Position numbers and translations under genes: made by a program. Below are positions 55,182-62,337 of a stretch of DNA of 64,000 nucleotides, in pieces. The stretch is taken from assembly GCA_018823285.1 (NCBI GenBank), contig JAHJIQ010000034.1, positions 1 to 64,000 on the forward strand, written 5' to 3'. The first letter of the stretch is position 1; each line of letters begins with the position of its first letter. The notes beneath the pieces are model-generated. The model searched no databases. It had not been told where the DNA came from and saw only the letters and a list, made by a program, of their open reading frames with translations. This stretch comes from Pseudomonadota bacterium. GTDB lineage: Bacteria > Desulfobacterota > Desulfobulbia > Desulfobulbales > JAGXFP01.

Positions 55182-57059
55182 ATTGCCTTTTCCCACGGCC
55201 CGTTCCAGGATCCGGTAGCTGCGCTCGACCATATCCCGCGGCTCCACCATCAATCCTGCCTGGATCATCGCATTGTCGTGGATCTGCTCCACGATGCTCC
55301 GGGCAAACTCCTCATCGGAGTCCCGCAGGGAGTCGAGACCACGGATCAACTGATGGCGGGGGTTGATCTCCAGATTCTTGTTGCCGAAGACCGCAAGTCC
55401 GCTGTCGTGCTTTGCGGCCCTCATGATCCTCTCCATGCTGCTGGTCATGAACCCGTCGGGGTTGACGATGATCGCCGGGCTGCCTTCGAGCCTTTTCGAG
55501 ACCTGGACTTCCTTGATTCTCGTCCCGAGTACTTCCTGCATCCATTTCACCAGGGTGTCCAGCCGGTCTCCGGCGACACTTTCACCTGGAGCCTCATCTT
55601 TCCCTCCGCTCTCATCGGCAACTTCCGGCAGCTCAAGGTCTGCCCGGTCGGCGGACACCAGCTTCTTGCCGGCAAATTCCCCGAGGTGACTGAAGGCAAA
55701 GTCATCGATCGGCTCAAGGGTGTATATAATCTCAAGCTTTCTTTTCCGGAAAGCCTCGACATACGGGCCGGACTCCAAAGCCTCACGGCTCGGGCCGTTG
55801 ATGTAGTAAATCTTGTCCTGCCCCTCCCGCATCCGCCCGACATAGTCTTCCAGGGAGATCATCTTGCCCGGCTCCGTTGCCGAAGACTCAAAGCGGAGCA
55901 GTTTCGCGATCGCTTCCCGGTGGGTGAAATCAGAGGTGACCCCTTCTTTCAGATAAATACCAAAATCCCTCCAGAATTCCAGATATTTATCGGGATCAGC
56001 CTTGGCCTCCTCCTCAAGGTGTTTCAGGTAGCGCTTGGTGAGCAGCCGGTTGATCTTGACCACCAGGGCGTTATCCTGCAACGCCTGGCGTGAGATATTA
56101 AGCGGCATGTCCTCGCTGTCGACCACCCCCTTCAGGTACCGGAGCCAATCGGGGAGAATGTTCTTGCTGTGTTGTTCGATCAGCACCTTCCGGCAGTAAA
56201 GGCTCACTCCCGGATCGACCCGACCGAAGCCGAGGGATTCGAAATTCTCCTTGGGGCTGAAGAGGAGGGCCTTGATCGCCAGAGGGGCATCGGCGGTAAA
56301 GTGCAGTCGGTAACTCGGCTCATCAACGGCATTGCCGATAAACTTATAAAACTCATTATACTCTTCGTCCTTGATCTCGGACTTGCTCCGGGCCCAGAGT
56401 GCCTGGACCGTATTGACCTCCTCGCCGCCGACCTTGATCGGAAAGCTGACAAAGCTCGAGTAGCGGGTAATGATCCTTTTGATCTCCGATTCATCGGCAT
56501 ACTGGTACGCATCTTTCTTCAGCCTGATGATGATCTTTGTGCCGCGATGAATGCCGGTGCACGGGGAAATGGTGTAACTGCCGGTCCCGTCCGATGACCA
56601 CTCATGCCCCTCTTCGTCCTTGAGATACGAACGCGACTGCACGGAAACGCTTTCCGCCACCATGAACGCGGCGTAAAAACCCACCCCGAACTGGCCGATC
56701 AGGTTCACTTCCTTTCTGGCGCTTTCGTCGAGGTGGGTCAAAAATGTTTTCGACCCGGAATGGGCAATGGTCCCCAGGTTGTCGACCAGCTCGTCACGGG
56801 TCATGCCGATCCCGGTATCGGTGATGGTCAGCACATGCTCTTTGTCGTTGCAGTCGATTTTGATTTCAAGGGACAGGTGGTCGTCAAAGACATTCTCGTC
56901 AAGGAGCCTCTGATGGCGGAACTTTTCCAGGGCATCGGCGCTGTTGGAGATCAGCTCGCGCAGGAAAATATCCCGCTCGGTATAAAGAGAGTGGATCACG
57001 ATATCCAGCATCTTCTTGACTTCGGCCTGAAATTCCCTGGTTTCGGTCTTGGGTGACAT
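55173..57059 (-). CDS. htpG: Molecular chaperone HtpG (Hsp90)
   Basis: The 628-residue protein is a complete bacterial Hsp90, an ATP-dependent cytosolic chaperone. The GHKL ATP-binding domain shows ELISNSADALEK (about residue 36), DTGIGMTRDEL and GQFGVGFYAAF; the middle domain shows NISRQALQDN; and the C-terminal dimerisation domain ends in the RAVGKGNEK tail. The ATG at 57059 has AAGAGGT upstream. It lies 61 bases after the rhodanese gene's stop (57120) on the same strand and may share its transcript. Confidence 0.98.
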   Translation of the reverse strand: MSPKTETREFQAEVKKMLDIVIHSLYTERDIFLRELISNSADALEKFRHQRLLDENVFDDHLSLEIKIDCNDKEHVLTITDTGIGMTRDELVDNLGTIAHSGSKTFLTHLDESARKEVNLIGQFGVGFYAAFMVAESVSVQSRSYLKDEEGHEWSSDGTGSYTISPCTGIHRGTKIIIRLKKDAYQYADESEIKRIITRYSSFVSFPIKVGGEEVNTVQALWARSKSEIKDEEYNEFYKFIGNAVDEPSYRLHFTADAPLAIKALLFSPKENFESLGFGRVDPGVSLYCRKVLIEQHSKNILPDWLRYLKGVVDSEDMPLNISRQALQDNALVVKINRLLTKRYLKHLEEEAKADPDKYLEFWRDFGIYLKEGVTSDFTHREAIAKLLRFESSATEPGKMISLEDYVGRMREGQDKIYYINGPSREALESGPYVEAFRKRKLEIIYTLEPIDDFAFSHLGEFAGKKLVSADRADLELPEVADESGGKDEAPGESVAGDRLDTLVKWMQEVLGTRIKEVQVSKRLEGSPAIIVNPDGFMTSSMERIMRAAKHDSGLAVFGNKNLEINPRHQLIRGLDSLRDSDEEFARSIVEQIHDNAMIQAGLMVEPRDMVERSYRILERAVGKGNEK

Positions 57060-57119
57060 CTTTTTTACCTCTTTATCAGTTGATATTGTTTGCTCGATAA
57101 TAGTGTGCGGGGTTCTTTT

Positions 57120-57590
57120 CTACTGATACTGCAACGGCAGCCCGGCCGCTTTCCAGGCCGAGATCCCGCCTTGCAGATTATAGACCTCGGGATACCCTTT
57201 CCGGTTTAAAAACTGGCCCACCGCATAGCTTCTGCCGCCCACCGCACAGATCAGGAGCAGGGGCTGGTTTTCCGGCAGGCTGGTCTGCCCTTTGGCGATC
57301 TCCCAGAAAGGAACCAGCCTGGAGTTTGCGATAAATCCCTCCCGCAGTTCCTGCGGGTTTCTGACATCAACGAGCAGGAGATCTTTTTTGGTGGCGATCA
57401 GGTTCTGTGCCTCACCGGGGGATATCGTCCTGAAAATCCCGGCCTGCCGGCTCTGCTGGGCCGGCGCTGCGGCAGGCCTGGCCGCAGGAACCACTGCGCT
57501 CTTCTTCTCGGCTGCCGGCTTTTCACCAGAACAGGATACCGCTGCCAGACAACAGAAAGAGAGACAGAGGAGCTGAATAATTCTTTTCAT
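57120..57590 (-). CDS. Rhodanese-domain lipoprotein
   Basis: ATG 57590 is the likely start (MKRIIQLLCLSFCCLAAVSC), with GAGGT seven bases ahead and a lipobox (LAAVSC, cysteine about residue 20). The mature 137-residue protein has an alanine/proline-rich linker and a single rhodanese domain: FRTISPGEAQNLI, LLVDVRNPQELREG, and the active-site loop CAVGGRS with its catalytic cysteine. Lipid-anchored rhodaneses probably move sulfane sulfur in the periplasm. The specific partner is unknown. Confidence 0.85.
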   Translation of the reverse strand: MKRIIQLLCLSFCCLAAVSCSGEKPAAEKKSAVVPAARPAAAPAQQSRQAGIFRTISPGEAQNLIATKKDLLLVDVRNPQELREGFIANSRLVPFWEIAKGQTSLPENQPLLLICAVGGRSYAVGQFLNRKGYPEVYNLQGGISAWKAAGLPLQYQ

Positions 57591-57792
57591 AAAGTACCTC
57601 ATACGTTTTAATGGATAACCGGACACCGGTTCGGGAAATTCCTGCCTGCCATGTCCCATCGGTTGGCCGGGCAAAAAATCAAGTCGGCAAAATCCTGGAA
57701 ACCTGCACGACAGGTCACCCTGATGCCACCGGCAAAACAGGGCTGTACTCTAATCACCGCCCCGGATCATTTCAAGAACGACTCTAAAAAAA

Positions 57793-58362
57793 ATGGATCT
57801 GCTGACCGTATACATCATTGCTCTGGCCCTGGCGGTTGACGCCTTTGCCGTCGCTCTGGCCACCGGGGTCTGCCTGCCGGTGGTCGGCTTTCGCCACACC
57901 TTCCGTCTGGGCTGGCATTTCGGCCTGTTTCAGGGGGGCATGGCCATTATCGGCTGGTCGCTGGGCCTCACCTTCCGCTCCCTGATTGAACATTTCGATC
58001 ACTGGCTGGCCTTTGCCTTTCTCGCGGCGGTCGGCCTGAAAATGATCTTCGAATCCTTCTCGAAAGACGATACCTGTGAGCGCACCGCCGACCCGACCCG
58101 GGGAGCTTCCCTGATCATTTTGTCGGTGGCGACCAGTATTGACGCACTGGCGGTGGGATTAAGCTTTTCGCTCCTCGGAACAAGCATCTGGCTGCCGGCC
58201 CTGATCATCGGGGTGGTCGCGACCCTGCTTACCATCTTTGGCCTTCATCTCGGAAAAATAATCCGGGGAGCGGCAAAACTCGGTCATTTCGCCGAAGGTT
58301 TCGGCGGGTTTGTCCTGATCGGTATCGGCATCAAAATCCTTCACGATCACGGCGTTTTCTAG
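57793..58362 (+). CDS. mntP: Manganese efflux pump MntP
   Basis: The 189-residue inner-membrane protein has six helices in two halves. Each half bears the MntP signature with a membrane-embedded aspartate: ALAVDAFAVALATGV (helix 1) and ATSIDALAVGLSFSLLG (helix 4). These residues are needed for Mn(II) export in characterised members. The ATG 57793 has only a weak ribosome site in an A-rich stretch. I looked for the manganese (yybP-ykoY) riboswitch in the 200 bases upstream and did not find it. Confidence 0.92.
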   Translation: MDLLTVYIIALALAVDAFAVALATGVCLPVVGFRHTFRLGWHFGLFQGGMAIIGWSLGLTFRSLIEHFDHWLAFAFLAAVGLKMIFESFSKDDTCERTADPTRGASLIILSVATSIDALAVGLSFSLLGTSIWLPALIIGVVATLLTIFGLHLGKIIRGAAKLGHFAEGFGGFVLIGIGIKILHDHGVF

Positions 58363-58670
58363 CACCGAACCGGCTCGCCACCCTGCCCCTTCCGCCTGGC
58401 CGGAAAGGTTTTGGTTCACCGAACATCCCCCTCAGGCTATTTTCATTGACATCCCGACCGCGCCGTTGTTAAGTTTACGCTTTTTCAGACACAGGCAGAA
58501 CTACTTAGGGGCCGTAAAGTAAAAACTGTTACATAAAATGGCCGCCTGGATCCGGCCCATTATGCCGTTTACAGCCTCCACATGTGACAGTTATTTTGAA
58601 CGACGGCTTACGCTACAACCTGAGACCTGATGACCGCATCCCGTCCAGGAACATTCCGGAGATCAGATAC
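58363..58670. other. Leader region of the thiC-family gene
   Basis: The 308 bases hold the possible mntP terminator and the leader of the ThiC-family gene. I looked for the TPP riboswitch core (CUGAGA, then the pyrophosphate-binding ACCUGAUCUGG box) and found only a loose echo (CCTGAGACCTGATGACC, 58618-58634) without the rest. I also saw no B12-box. A GGAG at about 10 bases precedes ATG 58671. Confidence 0.45.
58388..58412 (+). terminator. Possible terminator of mntP
   Basis: CCTTCCG / CGGAAAGG (one bulged A, 6-base loop) is followed by TTTT, 25 bases after the mntP stop codon. It is modest in strength. Confidence 0.4.
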
Positions 58671-59972
58671 ATGAGTATTCGTGAAGACGCTATTAACGGC
58701 ACAGTGACCCCGCTTTTTGAGGCCTGCGCCACCAACGAAGGATTCGCGCTGAAAGACCTGATGGCAGGTGTTGCCGCAGGCACCATCGCCATTCCCAAGA
58801 ACAACCACCACGATTTTGAACGGATCATGGCCATCGGCAAAGGGGTTTCCACCAAGGTAAACGCCAATATCGGCGCCTCCAAGGACTATCCGGAGATCGG
58901 CCAGGAACTGCAGAAACTCTGCGTCTGCCTGAAGGCCGGGGCCGACACGGTCATGGACTTGAGCATGGGCGACAATCTGAACGAGGTCCGCCGCGAGATC
59001 CTGAAAAGCTGTCCCATTCCCCTCGGCACAGTGCCGATTTATCAGTCAATCGCCGAGGTGGTTGAGAAACAGAAAAAACAGATCGGCGAAGTCACCGTCG
59101 ACCAGATCTTCAACACCATTGAGCAGCAGGCCATCGACGGTGTCGACTTCATGACCCTCCATTGCGGCATCACCCGTTCCACCCTGGAAAGGGTCAGGAA
59201 CCATGAACGGATCATCGGCGTGGTCAGCCGCGGCGGCTCGTTCACCATCGAGTGGATGAGTTACAACAACAAGGAAAACCCGCTCTACGAACGATTTGAC
59301 GACCTGCTTGCGATCCTGAAAGAACACGAGGTCACCCTCAGTCTGGGCGACGGCATCCGACCGGGCTGCCTGGCCGATGCCACCGACCGCGGCCAGGTCC
59401 AGGAGCTGATTCATCTCGGCGAATTGACCCAGAGGGCGTGGGAGGCCGGAGTTCAGGTCATTATCGAAGGCCCCGGCCACATGCCGATGAACCAGATCGA
59501 AGCCAATATCCTCTTGCAGAAGCGTTTATGCCATAACGCCCCGTTCTATGTACTGGGGCCGCTGGTCACCGATATCGCTCCCGGATACGATCATATCACC
59601 GGAGCAATCGGCGGGGCGATTGCCGCTGCCGCCGGCGCCGACTACCTTTGTTATGTCACCCCCGCCGAACACCTCAAGCTTCCCAGTGCCGACGATGTCC
59701 GCGACGGGGTCATCGCCTCCCGGATCGCCGCCCACGCCGCCGATATCGCCAAGGGGCTGCCCGGCGCCCTCGACAAGGATATCGCGATGGCCAAATGCCG
59801 GAACAATCTCGACTGGAAAGGGCAAATCGACCTCTCCATGGACCCGGAAAAAGCCAGACGCTACCGTGATGAGGGCGGCTCCTATAAAGGGGATGCCTGC
59901 TCGATGTGCGGCTCCTACTGTGCGATCAAGGTGTACAAGCGGGCCACCTCGCCGAAACGCCTGAACAATTAA
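58671..59972 (+). CDS. ThiC-family radical SAM synthase (ThiC or BzaF)
   Basis: From ATG 58671 the 433-residue protein begins MSIREDAINGTVTPLFEAC. It shows the ThiC blocks VNANIGASKDYPEI, GADTVMDLSMG, PLGTVPIYQ, DFMTLHCGI, GVVSRGGSF, SLGDGIRPGCLADATD, EGPGHMPMNQIE, GPLVTDIAPGYDHIT, CYVTPAEHLKLP and KIAAHAADIAKG-like RIAAHAADIAKG. It ends with the cluster motif CSMCGSYC. ThiC converts aminoimidazole ribotide to HMP-phosphate for thiamine; the paralogue BzaF makes 5-hydroxybenzimidazole for cobamides. The absence of a TPP riboswitch leaves both open. The open frame extends 29 codons upstream, but no family similarity is seen there. Confidence 0.88.
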   Translation: MSIREDAINGTVTPLFEACATNEGFALKDLMAGVAAGTIAIPKNNHHDFERIMAIGKGVSTKVNANIGASKDYPEIGQELQKLCVCLKAGADTVMDLSMGDNLNEVRREILKSCPIPLGTVPIYQSIAEVVEKQKKQIGEVTVDQIFNTIEQQAIDGVDFMTLHCGITRSTLERVRNHERIIGVVSRGGSFTIEWMSYNNKENPLYERFDDLLAILKEHEVTLSLGDGIRPGCLADATDRGQVQELIHLGELTQRAWEAGVQVIIEGPGHMPMNQIEANILLQKRLCHNAPFYVLGPLVTDIAPGYDHITGAIGGAIAAAAGADYLCYVTPAEHLKLPSADDVRDGVIASRIAAHAADIAKGLPGALDKDIAMAKCRNNLDWKGQIDLSMDPEKARRYRDEGGSYKGDACSMCGSYCAIKVYKRATSPKRLNN

Positions 59973-59986
59973 AATCGGAGGCAGAG

Positions 59987-60361
59987 ATGTTTGATTTTCT
60001 GGTCCCAGTCTTTTCCGCGATCAAGGCTTTTTTTATGTTTTTCAAGCCGGTTCTGGACTTTATCATTGCCACCAAGATTCCGGAACAGATCGACACCATT
60101 GACTACAAAGGGCTCTTCACCAACGGCTGGTTCCTGGTCCCCTACCTGGCCATGATCGGCTGGAACGTTTATAAGCAGCAGGTCACCTCCCTGGTCCTCA
60201 TTATTCTCTTTACCGGAAGCTGGGCCTTTTTCGGTACCCCGATGATGCAGGAGATGATTGGCCAGGAAGAGATGCAGCTTGATGCGGTCCTGCCGCTGGT
60301 GGCCGGCGCCTGTGTGGTGCTGGGAATCGCCATCTATGTCTTTCTCTTCAAGGGGGATTGA
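59987..60361 (+). CDS. Small membrane protein of unknown function
   Basis: The 124-residue protein starts at ATG 59987 with CGGAGG upstream, 14 bases after the ThiC-family stop. It has hydrophobic segments at about residues 5-30, 48-65, 70-86 and 100-120, so it is an inner-membrane protein with three or four helices. I do not recognise a family. The close spacing suggests cotranscription with the ThiC-family gene. Confidence 0.6.
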   Translation: MFDFLVPVFSAIKAFFMFFKPVLDFIIATKIPEQIDTIDYKGLFTNGWFLVPYLAMIGWNVYKQQVTSLVLIILFTGSWAFFGTPMMQEMIGQEEMQLDAVLPLVAGACVVLGIAIYVFLFKGD

Positions 60362-60427
60362 GCCTCTTTCAGAGCCCCCATGCCGCCCGAACAACAACCT
60401 TAACCCTGCTTTTCTGCTCCCGGACCC

Positions 60428-61063
60428 ATGTCGGAACGCATCAACGAGATCTATCGCCGCCTCCTGGACCACTTCGGCCCCCAGGGCTGGTGGCCCGGCG
60501 AGACCCCCTTCGAAGTCATGGTGGGAGCGGTTCTGACCCAGAACACCAACTGGGGCAATGTCGAGAAAGCGATCACCAATCTGAAGAACGCGGGGTTTCT
60601 CTCTCTTGAAGCCCTCGCCGACCTCGACCGGAATGTTCTTGCCGAACTGATCAGACCGTCCGGCTATTACAACCTCAAAGCAAAACGGCTCAAAAACCTG
60701 CTCGCCGCCATTACCGAAAATGAGGGAGATCTTGATGATTATTTCGCCTGTGATCTTGAAACATTGCGGGAAAAACTGCTTCAGGTCAAAGGAATCGGCC
60801 CGGAGACGGCCGATTCAATCATCCTCTACGCCGCCGAAAAACCAAGCTTTGTGGTTGATGCCTACACCGTCAGAATTCTACGCCGGCATGATCTGGTCTG
60901 GGAGGAGGCGGATTATCACGAGATCAGGGAACTGTTCATGGACTCCCTGCCGGAAGACACAGCGCTCTACAACGAATATCATGCCCTGATCGTAAAAACC
61001 GCCAAAGAATTCTGCCTGAAAAACAACCCCCGCTGTGAAGAGTGCCCCCTGAAAGGCATTTAA
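60428..61063 (+). CDS. Endonuclease III-related DNA glycosylase
   Basis: The 211-residue protein has an HhH-GPD fold: the helix-hairpin-helix LLQVKGIGPETADSI (about residue 120) and the catalytic-aspartate segment FVVDAYTVRIL (about residue 143). The lysine used by bifunctional Nth enzymes is replaced by glutamate (GPETA), as in the 3-methyladenine glycosylase-like MagIII group, so it should be a monofunctional base excision glycosylase. The C-terminal iron-sulfur site shows CX6CX2C (CLKNNPRCEEC) but the protein ends five residues later, just where the fourth cysteine would be. It overlaps the convergent ald gene by four bases. Confidence 0.85.
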   Translation: MSERINEIYRRLLDHFGPQGWWPGETPFEVMVGAVLTQNTNWGNVEKAITNLKNAGFLSLEALADLDRNVLAELIRPSGYYNLKAKRLKNLLAAITENEGDLDDYFACDLETLREKLLQVKGIGPETADSIILYAAEKPSFVVDAYTVRILRRHDLVWEEADYHEIRELFMDSLPEDTALYNEYHALIVKTAKEFCLKNNPRCEECPLKGI

Positions 61064-62175
61064 AAGCGCAGCTCGCACCAGTCTCGATTCTGAGCTTCCG
61101 CAACATCCCGGTTATGCAGAAAACCCTGGTGGGTATCGACCCCTTTCCGCAAAGCAGGATCAGAGTCGACCGCCTCTATTAAACCCCGGTTCGCTATCTG
61201 CAGCACGTACGGCAAGGTAACCCTGGTCAATCCGGAGGTGGAGGTCCGGGGGACTGCGCCCGGCATATTGGCCACACAGTAATGAATCACCCCCTCCTCC
61301 TCGTAAACCGGCTCCCGGTGGGTGGTCGCCCGTGAGGTTGCAAAACAGCCGCCCTGATCAATGGCCACATCGACGATCACCGAACCCTTGCGCATGGTCT
61401 GCACCATCCGCCGCGAGACCAGACACGGGGCCCTGCCACCGGGGATAAGAACCGCGCCGATCACCAGCTCGGACTGCGGCAGAAGTTTTGCAAGTTCCTC
61501 CGGCCCGGAAACAGCTGTCTCCAGGGTAAGGGATGATTTCTGAAACTCCCTGCTGATCCGGGCGAGTTTGTCCGGATTGCGGCCCGCCATCGTCACTTTT
61601 GCTCCCATCCCGAGGGCCACCCGGGCCGCACTGGTGCCGACAGTTCCGCTGCCGATGATCAGGACACGAGCGCCATCAACCCCGGAAACCCCGCCCAAAA
61701 GAATCCCCAGGCCACCCTGCTCTTTTTCCAGATAATGCGCCCCGGCCTGGATCGACAGTTTGCCGGCCACTTCACTCATCGGCGCGAGCAGAGGAAGCGA
61801 GCCGTCAGCCAGCTGCACCGTCTCATAGCCGATGGCCGTCACCTTGCTCGCCAGGAGTTGTTCGGTCAGCTCCGGGAGCGGCGCCAGATGGAGATAGGTA
61901 AAGAGGATCAGATTTTCACGCAACAATGGGTATTCGGCGGGGAGCGGCTCCTTGACCTTGACCACCATGGCAGCCCGGTCCCAGACCTCTGCCGCCGAAG
62001 AGACGATCTCGGCACCGGCAGCCAGAAAGTCCTCGTCGCTGATCCCGCTGCCGGATCCCGCCCCCCGTTCAACAAGGACCGGATGCCCAGCGGCCGTCAG
62101 TTTCCCGACCCCTTCCGGAATCATCGCCACCCGGTTTTCCTGGGGTTTGATCTCTCTGGGAACACCGATGATCAT
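61060..62175 (-). CDS. ald: Alanine dehydrogenase
   Basis: ATG 62175 gives a 371-residue protein starting MIIGVPREIKPQENRVAMIPEGV, the canonical Ald start; the longer frame adds 32 residues made partly of repeat-like sequence. It shows the catalytic-lysine region (VKVKEPLPAEY), the HLAP motif, and the NAD-binding Rossmann loop VLIIGSGTVGTSAARVALGMGA. Ald reversibly deaminates L-alanine to pyruvate and ammonium in the cytosol. The adjacent PEP/pyruvate-binding gene hints at a shared pyruvate theme. Confidence 0.96.
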   Translation of the reverse strand: MIIGVPREIKPQENRVAMIPEGVGKLTAAGHPVLVERGAGSGSGISDEDFLAAGAEIVSSAAEVWDRAAMVVKVKEPLPAEYPLLRENLILFTYLHLAPLPELTEQLLASKVTAIGYETVQLADGSLPLLAPMSEVAGKLSIQAGAHYLEKEQGGLGILLGGVSGVDGARVLIIGSGTVGTSAARVALGMGAKVTMAGRNPDKLARISREFQKSSLTLETAVSGPEELAKLLPQSELVIGAVLIPGGRAPCLVSRRMVQTMRKGSVIVDVAIDQGGCFATSRATTHREPVYEEEGVIHYCVANMPGAVPRTSTSGLTRVTLPYVLQIANRGLIEAVDSDPALRKGVDTHQGFLHNRDVAEAQNRDWCELRF

Positions 62176-62278
62176 AATTCGTCCCTCCTCAACCACTGAG
62201 CAACCCGCCGCCGGAAAACCGGAAGTGAAAAGTGCAGAGTGAAGAGTGAAGAATTGAACTGAAAAAAACACATCGGAA

Positions 62279-62298
62279 AGAGGGAGAGACCTCCCTCT
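62279..62298. terminator. Hairpin between ald and the PEP/pyruvate-binding gene
   Basis: A perfect 8-base stem (AGAGGGAG / CTCCCTCT, 4-base loop) lies 40 bases after the stop codon of the gene at 62338 and is followed on the minus strand by TTTCC. It may partly end that transcript ahead of ald. Confidence 0.45.
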
Positions 62299-62337
62299 CT
62301 TAACTCTTCATTCTTAATTCTTCACTGCCTAAAAAGG

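Noticed and set aside
57600..57792. Manganese riboswitch upstream of mntP
   Set aside because: The conserved yybP-ykoY core sequences were not found in this stretch.
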